DNA of 64,000 nt from Acidimicrobiales bacterium (lineage in GTDB: Bacteria > Actinomycetota > Acidimicrobiia > Acidimicrobiales > Poriferisodalaceae), in NCBI GenBank assembly GCA_041394185.1, contig JAWKIQ010000002.1, positions 868,001 through 932,000 of the forward strand, read 5' to 3'. Below are positions 55,843-64,000 of the stretch, one piece after another. Each line of letters begins with the position of its first letter. Within the stretch, counting starts at the first letter, position 1. The notes under the pieces are model-generated. The model did no database searches, was not told the origin of the DNA, and saw only the letters and a program-made list of their open reading frames with translations. Both the position numbers and the translations under genes were made by a program.

Positions 55843-56463
55843 ATGTACACGCGGCCCGAAACGGGCTCGGCGCCTTTGACGATCATGATCGTGCTGGGTG
55901 CGGCCTCGATTGTGTTGGCGGCAATGGCCACTTTGGGCCGGCAAGCGCTCGACGCTGCCCAGGCGCGCACTGCGGCCGACGCTGCCGCTTTGGCGGCTGC
56001 GCTCGATGGGCAATCTGGCGCTTCCGCCTTGGCCCGCACCAACGCTGCGACGCTTGGGTCGTTGGCGGTGGGCGGCACAGATCACACGGCTTCTGTGGTG
56101 GTTCAGGGACAGGTTGCAAGGGCCACGGCCAGGCGCGTGTCCTATGGAGATGGTGCGCGTTCGGGGTTGTCCCCAGCGATGCTGGCCGCTCTGTCCCGGG
56201 CCGAGGAGCTGATCGGCTCGCCGGTTCCGATCGTGTCGGGCTATCGAAGCCCGGCCGACCAGCAGCGGCTTTGGGACAACCGCGACACCAATCCCTACCC
56301 GGTCGCGCGGCCAGGTACCAGTCGCCACGAGCTTGGCCTGGCCATCGATGTGCCGTTGTCGTTTGTACCCACTCTTGCTGCGGTCGCGAGCGCCTCGGGC
56401 TTGTGCCACCCACTCCCAGTGGATGATCCCGTACACTTCATCGTGTGCCCGAATCCCCGGTGA
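55843..56463 (+). CDS. TadE/G-like membrane segment fused to a VanY-type D,D-carboxypeptidase
   Basis: The 206-residue protein has an N-terminal pilin-like hydrophobic helix (ARTAADAAALAAALDG after it is typical of TadE/Flp-associated proteins) and a C-terminal M15 peptidase domain. Zinc ligands lie in SRHELGLAIDV and the final DDPVHFIVC. M15B enzymes cut D-Ala-D-Ala from peptidoglycan stems. The stop overlaps the DUF3566 gene (GTGA). Confidence 0.8.
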   Translation: MYTRPETGSAPLTIMIVLGAASIVLAAMATLGRQALDAAQARTAADAAALAAALDGQSGASALARTNAATLGSLAVGGTDHTASVVVQGQVARATARRVSYGDGARSGLSPAMLAALSRAEELIGSPVPIVSGYRSPADQQRLWDNRDTNPYPVARPGTSRHELGLAIDVPLSFVPTLAAVASASGLCHPLPVDDPVHFIVCPNPR

Positions 56464-57302
56464 ACACAGATAGCGCCCACACCGCCACTCAGGCGGCTCA
56501 CGGTGGCGCCTCTAACTCCCCCGGTGGCGACGACGCGAAGTTCGCCGCGGCCATCGGATTATCGACGCCCGACGGTGATGGCGGCTCGAAGTGGTCGCTG
56601 CGCCGAAAGCCTCGGCCCGACACCACCGGACGTCCGCTGGTCACTGCCGAAACCGCTGACGCCGCGGCCGCGGCGATCGGCAGCGGAGCGGCTTTTGACG
56701 CCGGTGTTTCTGCCACCGCTGCCACCCAGGTCGGCGCCAGCTCGGCGCGCGTCGACGAGGCCACCGGTCCGATACCGACGATCACTCCTCAACACACGGG
56801 CCCCACTCCCGCACAAGCGCCGGCTCGTTCACCCCAGGTTGCCGCTCCGACCCAACGGCCCATCGTGGGTGTCAGCCCGGCGCCTACCAACGAATCGAGT
56901 CCCTTGGCCTGGTGGCGGCGCCGTCGGATGCGGGTGCGTCGGGTCCGGCGAACCATTCGTCACATCGATCCCTGGTCGGTGTTCAAGGTCTCGCTGATCT
57001 TGTTTGCGTGCGTCTATGTGGCGGCGATGGCCGCCGGCGTATTGCTTTGGAACGCCGCGGTCGACTCGGGCATCATCGAACGGTTCCAGTCCTTCGTCGA
57101 GGACGTGGGCGTGTTCGAGACCTTCGTCATCGAGGGCGACACACTGTTTCGTGCTGCATCCATAATCGGTGTCGTCATGGTGGCCGCCGGCGCTGCGCTC
57201 AGCGTGGTCCTGACGATCCTGTTCAACCTCATAAGCGACCTCACCGGCGGAGTGCGGGTGACGATTCTCGAGGAAGATCTGGGGCGTCCCGCTCGTCGTT
57301 GA
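56460..57302 (+). CDS. DUF3566 transmembrane protein
   Basis: Starts at the GTG overlapping the previous stop (a GTG at 56445 is possible). The first 150 residues are a disordered Ala/Pro/Thr region. The DUF3566 domain follows (RRTIRHIDPWSVFKVSLILF, then two membrane helices and ILFNLISDLTGGVRVTILEEDL). The family is actinobacterial, always placed after gyrA, and its function is unknown. tRNA-Ile follows. Confidence 0.9.
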   Translation: MNTDSAHTATQAAHGGASNSPGGDDAKFAAAIGLSTPDGDGGSKWSLRRKPRPDTTGRPLVTAETADAAAAAIGSGAAFDAGVSATAATQVGASSARVDEATGPIPTITPQHTGPTPAQAPARSPQVAAPTQRPIVGVSPAPTNESSPLAWWRRRRMRVRRVRRTIRHIDPWSVFKVSLILFACVYVAAMAAGVLLWNAAVDSGIIERFQSFVEDVGVFETFVIEGDTLFRAASIIGVVMVAAGAALSVVLTILFNLISDLTGGVRVTILEEDLGRPARR

Positions 57303-57390
57303 CGCTTGCGCCCGGGTGCCGCTCGGCTCCAAAAGACGCGGATTCGGGGTTTCACTCGTCCGGTGCGGCGAGTACCATCTTCGCTTCTGC

Positions 57391-57464
<74 letters not shown>

Positions 57465-57521
57465 CGTTCCGCAGAATCGCGAGTCCTGCCGCAGCCGGAT
57501 TCGCCGACAGGAGTGGTAACG

Positions 57522-57662
57522 GTGATCAGACTCGTTCGCAGAGCGCTGCTCGCGATGGGTGTCGGATCTATCGTGGCAGCGATCCTGCGCCTTCGCGGAA
57601 GTGGCGGCGTGCCTCCTCGTCAGGGCGCTTGGCGCGAGCTCAAGCCCTCGGATTCGGACTGA
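57522..57662 (+). CDS. DLW-39-like membrane microprotein
   Basis: The 46-residue product starts at GTG 57522 (AGGAG nine bases upstream). It has a basic start, one helix (ALLAMGVGSIVAAILRL) and an ending AWRELKPSDSD with a single Trp. Actinobacterial DLW-39 microproteins lie exactly here, after the gyrA-adjacent tRNA, and share a helix and a late tryptophan; the DLW motif itself is not intact. Function unknown. Confidence 0.6.
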   Translation: MIRLVRRALLAMGVGSIVAAILRLRGSGGVPPRQGAWRELKPSDSD

Positions 57663-57666
57663 AGGC

Positions 57667-58638
57667 GTGCAGGTAGCCATCATCGGCGTCGGCAACGTCG
57701 GCACCCGCATCGCCCGGCAGTTGTCGTCCAACGACGCCATCGACCAGATCTTGATCTCAGATACCCGAGCAGGCCGCGCCTCCGAGGTGGCTGACGCGAT
57801 CGGCGAGCCGGTAACGCCAGGCTCGCCCGATGATGCCGACCTCGTAGTGATCGCATCGGCTCCCGGAGACCATCTTCAGGTGGCCAGGCGGGCCCTCGAC
57901 TTCGGGGCCGACGTGGTGTCGGTTTGTGATTCGGTTGGCGACGCCCGAGGTTTGCGGGGACTAGACGCCGAGGCGCGCGAACTGGGCCGCCACGTGGTGG
58001 TCGGGGCCGGAATGGCTCCTGGCTTCTCGGACCTGCTTGCCAAGTATGCGGCGTCGGGGTTCGACCATGTCGACGAGATCCACGTCGCCAAGGCCGGAAC
58101 CGGCGGACCAGCCTGTGCCCGGCAGCATCACAAGGCGCTCAGCGGTGATGCGGTCGACTGGCGCGACGGAGTATTCGTCGACAGGCGGGGCCGCAGCGGC
58201 CGCGAGTTGGTGTTCTTCCCCGAGCCGATCGGCGGGCGCGACTGCTATCGGGCCGCCCTGCCCGATGCTCTGTTGATCGCACCCGAGTTCTCCGGAGTGT
58301 CACGGGTTACCGGGCGTATGTCTGCAACTCGCCGAGATCGCCTGACCGCACTGCTGCCGATGATGCGAAGGCCGCACCCCGATGGTGGCCCTGGCGCCAT
58401 TCGTGTCGAGCTTCGTGGCCGCAGAGACGACCAGTACGCCGTCGAGGTGTTGGGCGCGGTCGACCATCCTTCTGTTGCTGCTGCAATCGTGGCTGCAGTG
58501 GCCGTCGACCATGTCGTCGCAGGCACCTGGGGCCGTCCCGGGGCCCGCGGCTTGGCCTCGGTCGACGAGCCCAAGGTTTGGCTCGACGAGCTGTATCGCC
58601 GCGGGGTTCGCGCCGCCACGTTCAGCGGGCTCGCCTGA
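57667..58638 (+). CDS. Saccharopine-dehydrogenase-like NAD(P)-binding oxidoreductase
   Basis: The 323-residue protein (GTG 57667) has an N-terminal Rossmann fold (VAIIGVGNVGTRIARQL) and the saccharopine-dehydrogenase-type follow-up (DADLVVIASAPGDHLQVARRALDFGADVVSV, GAGMAPGFSDLLA). The C-terminal domain is conserved with this group, but the substrate cannot be assigned. It follows the microprotein by four bases and ends 12 bases before the structured leader of the sigma gene, so the two may share a transcript. Confidence 0.8.
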   Translation: MQVAIIGVGNVGTRIARQLSSNDAIDQILISDTRAGRASEVADAIGEPVTPGSPDDADLVVIASAPGDHLQVARRALDFGADVVSVCDSVGDARGLRGLDAEARELGRHVVVGAGMAPGFSDLLAKYAASGFDHVDEIHVAKAGTGGPACARQHHKALSGDAVDWRDGVFVDRRGRSGRELVFFPEPIGGRDCYRAALPDALLIAPEFSGVSRVTGRMSATRRDRLTALLPMMRRPHPDGGPGAIRVELRGRRDDQYAVEVLGAVDHPSVAAAIVAAVAVDHVVAGTWGRPGARGLASVDEPKVWLDELYRRGVRAATFSGLA

Positions 58639-58650
58639 CCCGCGATTTAT

Positions 58651-58748
58651 CTCCCTCTGTATCAACACAAAAGGTAAAGACAACACCCGCGCGTGCCGAT
58701 GGTGTCGTGCGGGCCTGTTCGGCCCGTGACATACAGAAACAGAGGGAG
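58651..58748 (+). promoter_or_regulatory. Structured leader that could hide the sigma gene's ribosome binding site
   Basis: CTCCCTCTGT (58651-58660) is perfectly complementary to ACAGAGGGAG (58739-58748), which contains the GAGGGAG ribosome binding site of the ATG at 58759. Between them lie ACACC (58683-58687)/GGTGT (58701-58705) and CGGGCC (58710-58715)/GGCCCG (58721-58726). The 5' arm can instead pair TCTGTAT (58656-58662) with ATACAGA (58731-58737). It is unlike any riboswitch core I know. Confidence 0.55.
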
Positions 58749-58758
58749 CTGTTGCTGA

Positions 58759-59622
58759 ATGGGCGAGGACAAGGATGTCGTGGCCCGGATAGAGGCGAAC
58801 CTGCAACTTGTGAAGCACGTTGTGTTTCAAGTGGCGGTGCACTTTCCCCGGCATGTAGAACGCGAAGAGCTCGCTCGTGCGGGCGCACTGGGACTGGTCG
58901 AGGCGGCTCAACGCTACGACGCGTCCCGGGGTGTGCCCTTCGAGCGGTTTGCAGCTCAGCGAATCAGAGGAGCCATCCTCGATTCGGTGCGTGCAGCCGA
59001 CTGGGCGCCTCGTTCGGTACGAAATCTGGCCCGAAAGCTGGAACTTGCTGAACAGCGAATGGCCAACAGGTTGGGTCGACTACCCAACGCAGATGAGTTG
59101 GCCGAAGAGCTGGACATGGATCGAGAGAGGCTCGATCGGCTACAGGACCGTGTTCATCGGTCTGTTGTTCTGGCGTTGGACCACTATGTCGCTCCGGACG
59201 ACGACGAAGAGTTGACTCTCGTCGACGTGTTGGCCGACTCGGTGACCCTGGAGCCAGATGCAGATGTCGAGCTGAGAGAGATGCGCGGGTATCTGCGCGA
59301 TGCGGTGAAGTTGCTGCCAGAGCGTCACAGGGCGGTGATCGTCGGATACTTCCTGGAAGGTGCGACGTCGCTCGAGTTGGCTCGCTATCTGGGCGTGACC
59401 GAGAGCCGGATCAGTCAGTTGAGATCCGAGGCCTTGATCATGTTGCGTGAAGGCATCGAGGCCCAGTACGACGGGACGGTGCAGTCACCCGACGAGGTCA
59501 AGGGTCGGGTTGCACGCCGAAAGGCCAAATACGCGACTGCGATCAGCGAGGCCAGCAGTTGGAAGGATCGAGTGGTCGATCTTCCGAGCCACGAGACGCT
59601 AGAAGTCGACGTCAGAAGCTGA
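58759..59622 (+). CDS. FliA/WhiG-type sigma factor
   Basis: The 287-residue factor has region 2 (LQLVKHVVFQVAVHFPRHVEREELARAG in part, then YDASRGVPFERFAAQRIRGAILDSVR), region 3 (NRLGRLPNADELAEELDMD) and region 4 (LPERHRAVIVGYFLEGATSLELARYLGVTESRISQL). It therefore belongs to the motility/WhiG group of sigma-70 factors. A roughly 45-residue C-terminal extension (KGRVARRKAKYATAI...) is unusual. flgB lies 4 kb downstream, which supports a flagellar role. Its last 11 bases overlap the convergent MDMPI gene. Confidence 0.9.
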   Translation: MGEDKDVVARIEANLQLVKHVVFQVAVHFPRHVEREELARAGALGLVEAAQRYDASRGVPFERFAAQRIRGAILDSVRAADWAPRSVRNLARKLELAEQRMANRLGRLPNADELAEELDMDRERLDRLQDRVHRSVVLALDHYVAPDDDEELTLVDVLADSVTLEPDADVELREMRGYLRDAVKLLPERHRAVIVGYFLEGATSLELARYLGVTESRISQLRSEALIMLREGIEAQYDGTVQSPDEVKGRVARRKAKYATAISEASSWKDRVVDLPSHETLEVDVRS

Positions 59623-60340
59623 AGGCCCTGGCCCAGTCGTCGAGTTGTTCGGTGTCACCGAATATCTCGATGTCGGGCTGAATGGGCCTGTTCCAGACGA
59701 ATAGAACCAGTGATGAAGCACCACCGCGAACAGCGGTGGTGCTTTTCGCGTGTGCCTTCTCGATGTCGATGTGGTCGGGGTGACGCGTGATGACCCATTC
59801 GCCGTCGGCGTCGTTGGCGTGAAGGTGAAGCGTGCGACCGCGCTCGTCGGCGAAGGCTTCGGGCGGCTTGCGGGGAACATACACATCGAAGAACTCGTCG
59901 ATCATGTCGACGGCGTGCTGGGGATCGAAGCCGGCGGCCACACCGATGGCGTTCTCGGCATCCCAGCGGTGCACGGCTGTTTCGGCCGCCATGCGTCTGG
60001 GCCAAAAGCGAGCCGGCCGCGGCCCTGCGAAGGTCCAGGTCTGGGCTTGGGGGTCGGTTTGGGCGATTGCGCTGCGAAGTTCGTCGAGACCAGAGCGGAC
60101 GTAGTCGGCGAGGCTTTGCGAAGCGGGGTCGAAGCTGTGGGTCTGGGGAGATCCGTTGACTAGTTCGTCGCCTCGAAGAGCCGCAGCCGCCATGCGATGA
60201 ACGCGCGAGGTGTGCGAGATAAGGTCCGAAAGAGACCAGCTACCGCAGGTCGCAACGTTGGCGTCGAGCGGAGCTGTCTGTGCCAGATCGACCAGCCTTG
60301 CGGTCTCGGATTCGATGATCGTTGGATAGTCGACGGTCAT
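59612..60340 (-). CDS. Mycothiol-dependent maleylpyruvate isomerase-family protein
   Basis: The 242-residue protein has an N-terminal DinB-like domain with CGSWSLSDLISHTSRVHRMAA and ETAVHRWDAENAIG, the conserved His/Asp/Glu metal pattern of this group, and a C-terminal MDMPI_C/SCP2-like region. The family uses mycothiol or a similar thiol cofactor in Actinobacteria. It is co-directional with the P-type ATPase gene and starts four bases after it. Confidence 0.85.
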   Translation of the reverse strand: MTVDYPTIIESETARLVDLAQTAPLDANVATCGSWSLSDLISHTSRVHRMAAAALRGDELVNGSPQTHSFDPASQSLADYVRSGLDELRSAIAQTDPQAQTWTFAGPRPARFWPRRMAAETAVHRWDAENAIGVAAGFDPQHAVDMIDEFFDVYVPRKPPEAFADERGRTLHLHANDADGEWVITRHPDHIDIEKAHAKSTTAVRGGASSLVLFVWNRPIQPDIEIFGDTEQLDDWARAFSF

Positions 60341-60344
60341 GGGA

Positions 60345-62684
60345 TCACCTTGTTCGGAACGGACGCGGGTCTACACGGTGGGCTATCAACAAGACCAACA
60401 CAGCTCCGACGCTCGATGCAACGAGCATCGTCAGCCAATGGATGGCGGGCGGGGCGTCGAGTTCGAAGAACGTGTTGAGCGGCCCGATCGCACTGATGAG
60501 GGTGTAGGCGGCGGCCATCGACGAGACCAGCAGGGCGCGACGCTTGTTGATGGGCCTGGCTGCCGCGGCCAGAATCGCTAGACCCACCGACAGCAACACC
60601 ACGGTGGCGGCGGTACGGGCCTCGGTCAGTGTCGCGTCGCTGCGCCGCACGATTTCGTATGCAGTGAAAGTTGCCACTGCGGCCACGGCACCGGTCGGAA
60701 CAGCAACCGAGACGATGCGCTTGATGAACCCGGATCGGGCGCGGGTGTCGTTGGGAGCCAACGCCAGAAAGAAACCGGGCACACCGATCGAGAACGTGCC
60801 TATCAGGGTCAGATGACGCGGCAGGAACGGAAACGGTGAACCGAACAGGCCCGAGCCCAGCGCCAGCAAGACCGCGTACGCGGCCTTGGCTACGAACAGG
60901 GTCGCAACCCGCTCGATGTTGTTGATCACCTTGCGGCCCTCGGACAACACCAGCGGCAGCGTAGAGAACCGATTGTCCAGCAGGGTCAACTGGGCGACCG
61001 ACCGACTGGCTGCCGAGCCCGAGCCCATGGCGATGCCCATGTCGGCGTCTTTCAGGGCCAATACGTCGTTGACGCCGTCGCCGGTCATGGCAACCACGTG
61101 TCCCTGACTTTGCAGCGCCTTGACCATGGCTCGCTTCTGGTGAGGGGTTACGCGACCAAATACTGCGGACGTGGTCAGGATCGTTGCCAGCTGGTCTTCG
61201 TCGTCTGGCAGGTCGCGGGCGTCGAAACCGGACTCGGTCTGGGGAACTCCGGCTCGAGCCGCAACGGCTGCGACCGTGGCGGGATGGTCTCCGGATATGA
61301 CCCGAAGAGAGATTCCTTGCTCGACGAGGAACCTCAGGATCTCGGGCGCATCGGGCCTGACCTCGTCTTCGAGCAGGACGAGAGCGCGTGCGGTCAGGTC
61401 GGATGGGAGCTCGGGTGCGTCGGGGTCGAGAGGCTGGGCGCTGGACGCCAGCATCACCACCCGGCGGCCCGCTTGCGTGTGCTGGGCCAGACGATCTTCG
61501 TCGAAGGTCGTCATGACCATCTCAGGAGCGCCGAGCACCCAGGTGCCGTGGGTTCCGAACGAGGTTGCAGCCCACTTGCGGGCCGAGCTGAACGGAACGA
61601 CGGCAGTGGCGTCCCAGGTCGGCGCGTCGGGATGCGCCCTGGCTATGGCGGCCAGCGTTGCGTTGGGGTTTGGGTCGGCCGCCGCCAGCGAAGCCAGCGC
61701 GCTTTCGATGGTGGGCTCGTCGCCCTCGACTATGTCCAGCGCGCCATAGGCGATCTCGCCGGTTGTGATGGTGCCGGTCTTGTCCAGGCACAACACATCT
61801 ACACGGGCCAACAATTCGACCGATGCCAACTCCTTGGCCAACGCCTGTCGTTTGGCAAGGGCGAGGATGCCCACGATGAAGGTGATGCTGGTAAGCAAAA
61901 CCAGACCGTCCGGCACCATCGCCACTGCCGCCGCCACGGTGCCCTGAAGCGCCAGCTGCCACGTTGGTTCGGCGTCCAGCAGGCGCCACAACAACAAGAT
62001 GCCCACCGGTGGGATGATCACGGTGAGCCACTTGAGGATCAGAGAGATCCCGTTGCGCAGCTCGCTGTTTACCAGAGTGAACCGTTTGGCTTCCTGGGCC
62101 AGGCTGTTGGCGTAGCTGCCGGCTCCGATTCGGGTGGCCACGAAGCGGCCCGATCCGGAGGCCACGAAGCTTCCTGACAGGACCTCGTCGCCCTCCGACT
62201 TGGAGACGGCATCGGATTCGCCGGTCAGCAGGCTCTCGTCCATGTCGAGCCCCACTGCCTCTATGACCGTGCCGTCGACAACGACTTGGTCGCCCGGGCC
62301 CACTACGAGCAGATCGTCCTCGACCACCTCGTCTACCGCGACGTGCAGTTCCTGGCCGTCGCGTACGACCCGGGCCACGGGCGCGTTCAGCAGGGCGAGC
62401 TCGTCGAGTGTGCGCTTGGCGCGAATCTCTTGCACGATGCCGATGACCGAGTTCGACACGATGACGCCGGCAAACAGGGCGTCGCCGGGCTTGCCCGCCA
62501 CCAGGATCAGCACCAACAAGGTGCCCATGATCATGTTGACCGTGGTGAAGATGTTGGCCCGGTAGATCTGGGCGATGGTTCGGCTGGGGCCGTCGAGTGC
62601 GACGTTCACTCGCCCCTCGCGCTTGCGCTGTTCGACCTCTTGGGCAGTGAGGCCCGATGAGGCGGGGGTTCTGGCCGAGGACAT
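60345..62684 (-). CDS. Cation P-type ATPase, CtpE-like
   Basis: The 779-residue pump has the phosphorylation site LDKTGTITTGE (Asp301), the A-domain LTGES (154-158), the hinge (MTGDGVNDVLALKDADMG) and MVPDGLVLLTS (257-267) in helix 4, as in CtpE-type ATPases (usually PEGL). There is no N-terminal metal-binding domain. Mycobacterial CtpE takes up calcium; calcium or another divalent metal is likely, though not shown. The ATG at 62684 has AGGA nearby. Confidence 0.9.
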   Translation of the reverse strand: MSSARTPASSGLTAQEVEQRKREGRVNVALDGPSRTIAQIYRANIFTTVNMIMGTLLVLILVAGKPGDALFAGVIVSNSVIGIVQEIRAKRTLDELALLNAPVARVVRDGQELHVAVDEVVEDDLLVVGPGDQVVVDGTVIEAVGLDMDESLLTGESDAVSKSEGDEVLSGSFVASGSGRFVATRIGAGSYANSLAQEAKRFTLVNSELRNGISLILKWLTVIIPPVGILLLWRLLDAEPTWQLALQGTVAAAVAMVPDGLVLLTSITFIVGILALAKRQALAKELASVELLARVDVLCLDKTGTITTGEIAYGALDIVEGDEPTIESALASLAAADPNPNATLAAIARAHPDAPTWDATAVVPFSSARKWAATSFGTHGTWVLGAPEMVMTTFDEDRLAQHTQAGRRVVMLASSAQPLDPDAPELPSDLTARALVLLEDEVRPDAPEILRFLVEQGISLRVISGDHPATVAAVAARAGVPQTESGFDARDLPDDEDQLATILTTSAVFGRVTPHQKRAMVKALQSQGHVVAMTGDGVNDVLALKDADMGIAMGSGSAASRSVAQLTLLDNRFSTLPLVLSEGRKVINNIERVATLFVAKAAYAVLLALGSGLFGSPFPFLPRHLTLIGTFSIGVPGFFLALAPNDTRARSGFIKRIVSVAVPTGAVAAVATFTAYEIVRRSDATLTEARTAATVVLLSVGLAILAAAARPINKRRALLVSSMAAAYTLISAIGPLNTFFELDAPPAIHWLTMLVASSVGAVLVLLIAHRVDPRPFRTR

Positions 62685-62753
62685 CAGTTGATCCTAGAAG
62701 CCCGTGCCGGTCGAAAGGCGGCTGGCGGCCGAAGGAAGAACCGAGCGACTTTG

Positions 62754-62759
62754 TAGGGT
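62754..62759 (+). promoter_or_regulatory. Possible -10 element for leaderless lgt transcription
   Basis: TAGGGT (TANNNT) ends 7 bases before the GTG at 62767, with no ribosome binding site between. Confidence 0.4.
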
Positions 62760-62766
62760 TTCTGCG

Positions 62767-63618
62767 GTGATGACCCTGTCGATCTCAAGCGCGTTGCTCT
62801 CGTCGATTCCGAGCCCTTCGTCGGGGGTTTTGGACATCGGCCCGATTCCGCTGCGCGCCTAAGGCATTTGTATCGGGCTTGGCGTCATCGCCGCAGTGCT
62901 GTTGTCTCAGCGTCGGTGGGCCAGCTGCGGCCACGACCCCGACGACATCGCCACCGTGGCTACCTGGGCCGTCCCGGCGGGTGTCGTGGGTGGTCGGCTG
63001 TATCACGTGATCACCGACAACCAGCGGTTTCGAGGCCAGTGGCTCGATGCTTTCAAGATCTGGGAAGGCGGCCTTGGCGTGTGGGGGGCCGTTGCTGGTG
63101 GAGCCGTCGGTGCCTACGTGGTCGCCAAGCGTCGCGGCTACGACCTCGGAGACCTCTTTTATGCCACCGCGCCGGCGATTCCTTTGGCCCAGGCCATCGG
63201 CCGGTTCGGCAACTATTTCAATCAGGAGCTGTTCGGGCGTCCTACCGACGTTCCCTGGGCGCTCGAGATAGACCCCGCACACCGCCCGACCGGATACGAG
63301 GCCTTCGAGACGTTCCACCCGACTTTCCTGTACGAGGCCCTGTGGAATCTGGCGGTGGTTGCGGCGGTCATCTGGGTGGTGCCACGAGTGTTGCCCAACC
63401 TGAGGCGTGGGTTTCACTTCGCCGCCTACGTGTTCCTGTACACGATCGGCCGGCTCTGGATAGAGCTGATGCGAATCGACTCGGCCAACAAGGTTCTCGG
63501 CGTTCGGCTGAATGTGTGGACCAGCATCATCGTCGGCTCCGTCGCAGCGGGGCTGATCTGGTACGGCAACCGCAGTCGAAGCCGCCTGCCCGAGGCTTCC
63601 GCGGAATCGGTGACCTAA
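62767..63618 (+). pseudogene. lgt: Prolipoprotein diacylglyceryl transferase (lgt) with an in-frame TAA
   Basis: From GTG 62767 (or ATG 62770) the frame reads the usual Lgt N terminus (LSSIPSPSSGVLDIGPIPLRA), then TAA at 62860-62862, then continues in the same frame (GICIGLGVIAAVLL...) to 63618. The rest is intact, with the signature GRFGNYFNQELFGRPT and GLGVWGAVAGGAVG, over about 283 codons in all. The stop replaces the conserved tyrosine of RAYGLCIALG. Lgt attaches lipid to lipoproteins, several of which are encoded here. A GTG at 62896 could start a shortened protein lacking the first helix. Whether this is a real mutation, a recoding event or an assembly error cannot be told. Confidence 0.8.
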
Positions 63619-63757
63619 ACCATCGTCGGAGCTAAACCGGCCCTACGGACGGTCGACGGGGTCTGTACCACACAGACGAGGTCGGCTCTGAGGGCCCACC
63701 CCGGTCTGCCATGGATCGATGACATCGGCACGGATGCCGAAAGGCAAACAAGTTCGT

Positions 63758-63777
63758 GTCTGCTCGCAAGAGCAGAC
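63758..63777 (+). promoter_or_regulatory. Hairpin just upstream of flgB
   Basis: GTCTGCTC (63758-63765), GNRA loop GCAA, GAGCAGAC (63770-63777) ends six bases before the ATG at 63784. A smaller GCC-GAAA-GGC stem precedes it. No complete riboswitch core was recognised. Confidence 0.45.
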
Positions 63778-63783
63778 GAATCG

Positions 63784-64000
63784 ATGGGATTCGACATGGC
63801 TGGAATCGCACTTGGCGATGGTCTGCTCGACATCACCTCATACGCTCTGAACGGTCTGACCCGGCGCGCTGAGGTTCGGGCCAACAACGTGGCCAACAGC
63901 GCCACGCCGAACTTCCTCGCGTCCACGGTCGATTTCGAGACGTCCCTGCGGGAAAAGATCGCCGACCGAGATTTCGACGCAATGGCCGAGCGCAGCCATT
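63784..64000 (+). CDS. flgB: Flagellar basal-body rod protein FlgB (N-terminal part, runs off the window)
   Basis: The frame from ATG 63784 (a second ATG lies at 63796) reads MGFDMAGIALGDGLLDITSY, then NNVANSATPNFLASTVDFE, the conserved N-terminal rod/hook signature (ANNVANxxTPxF) with FlgB-like spacing. It is open to the window edge. FlgB is usually the first gene of the flgB-flgC-fliE proximal-rod operon. It shows that the organism encodes a flagellum, consistent with the FliA/WhiG-type sigma gene upstream. Confidence 0.88.
   Translation, partial: MGFDMAGIALGDGLLDITSYALNGLTRRAEVRANNVANSATPNFLASTVDFETSLREKIADRDFDAMAERSH

Noticed and set aside
58651..58748. Cyclic di-GMP-I (GEMM) riboswitch before the sigma gene
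   Set aside because: The conserved core and tetraloop-receptor bases of GEMM are not present; kept as an unclassified leader.
63740..63783. Cyclic di-GMP riboswitch before flgB
   Set aside because: GGCAAAC and a GCAA loop are suggestive, but there is no P1 stem and no full core.

Overview
The window is a high-GC actinobacterial chromosome segment that contains the replication origin. From about 22.4 kb rightwards the gene order is the conserved actinobacterial origin neighbourhood: dnaB-rplI-rpsR-ssb-rpsF, a class A PBP with a DUF5318 gene, the CCA-adding enzyme, a secreted DUF6049-like protein, murJ, an ECF sigma/anti-sigma pair, trxA, a cwlM-like gene, parB-parA, rsmG-jag-yidC-yidD-rnpA-rpmH, dnaA-oriC-dnaN-recF-dciA-like-gyrB-gyrA, a DUF3566 gene and tRNA-Ile. 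A mycothiol-type enzyme, an SCO6745-like protein and a DLW-39-like microprotein also point to Actinobacteria. A flagellar-type sigma factor and flgB at the right edge indicate a motile lineage. Acidimicrobiia or a relative is my best guess; that is inference, since no rRNA marker is present.

Left accessory part (1 to about 19.4 kb). Two PknD-like membrane kinases with very long NHL propellers run leftward. A lipoprotein with tandem trypsin-like domains follows on the other strand. Then comes an island of small envelope genes: a Tyr/Asp/Ser/Trp repeat protein, single-pass proteins that share a four-cysteine domain, two dynamin-like GTPases in iniB-iniA-iniC-like order, and a DxDGDG-repeat protein ending in a C39-like cysteine peptidase. 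Opposite them lie an Hsp70-propeller fusion and a methyltransferase. Four transcription units of the island each start with the same bipartite element, (G/A)AACT, exactly 15 bp, GCATC. This looks like the promoter of one alternative (ECF-type) sigma factor. I regard this regulon, a candidate envelope-remodelling or stress system, as the best candidate for an undescribed system here.

Middle (19.4 to 46.8 kb). A membrane PAS-GGDEF-EAL protein precedes the replication/translation genes, and the region then turns to cell-wall control. MurJ, a separate pseudokinase with an outside domain (fused to MurJ in mycobacteria) and a degenerate CwlM-like amidase lie close together. DnaA-box clusters sit beside dnaB, downstream of parB, ahead of dnaA and, most densely, between dnaA and dnaN (oriC). 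Two perfect parS sites lie between parA and rsmG.

Right (46.8 to 64 kb). The dnaA-gyrA genes are followed by a VanY-like gene whose ribosome binding site lies in a hairpin. A FliA/WhiG-type sigma gene is preceded by a roughly 100-nt foldable leader whose 10-bp closing stem would hide its ribosome binding site. A CtpE-like P-type ATPase comes next. lgt carries an in-frame TAA at a normally conserved tyrosine. flgB runs off the edge. No insertion sequence, integrase, CRISPR array or rRNA gene was seen. Start codons and domain limits were assigned by eye.
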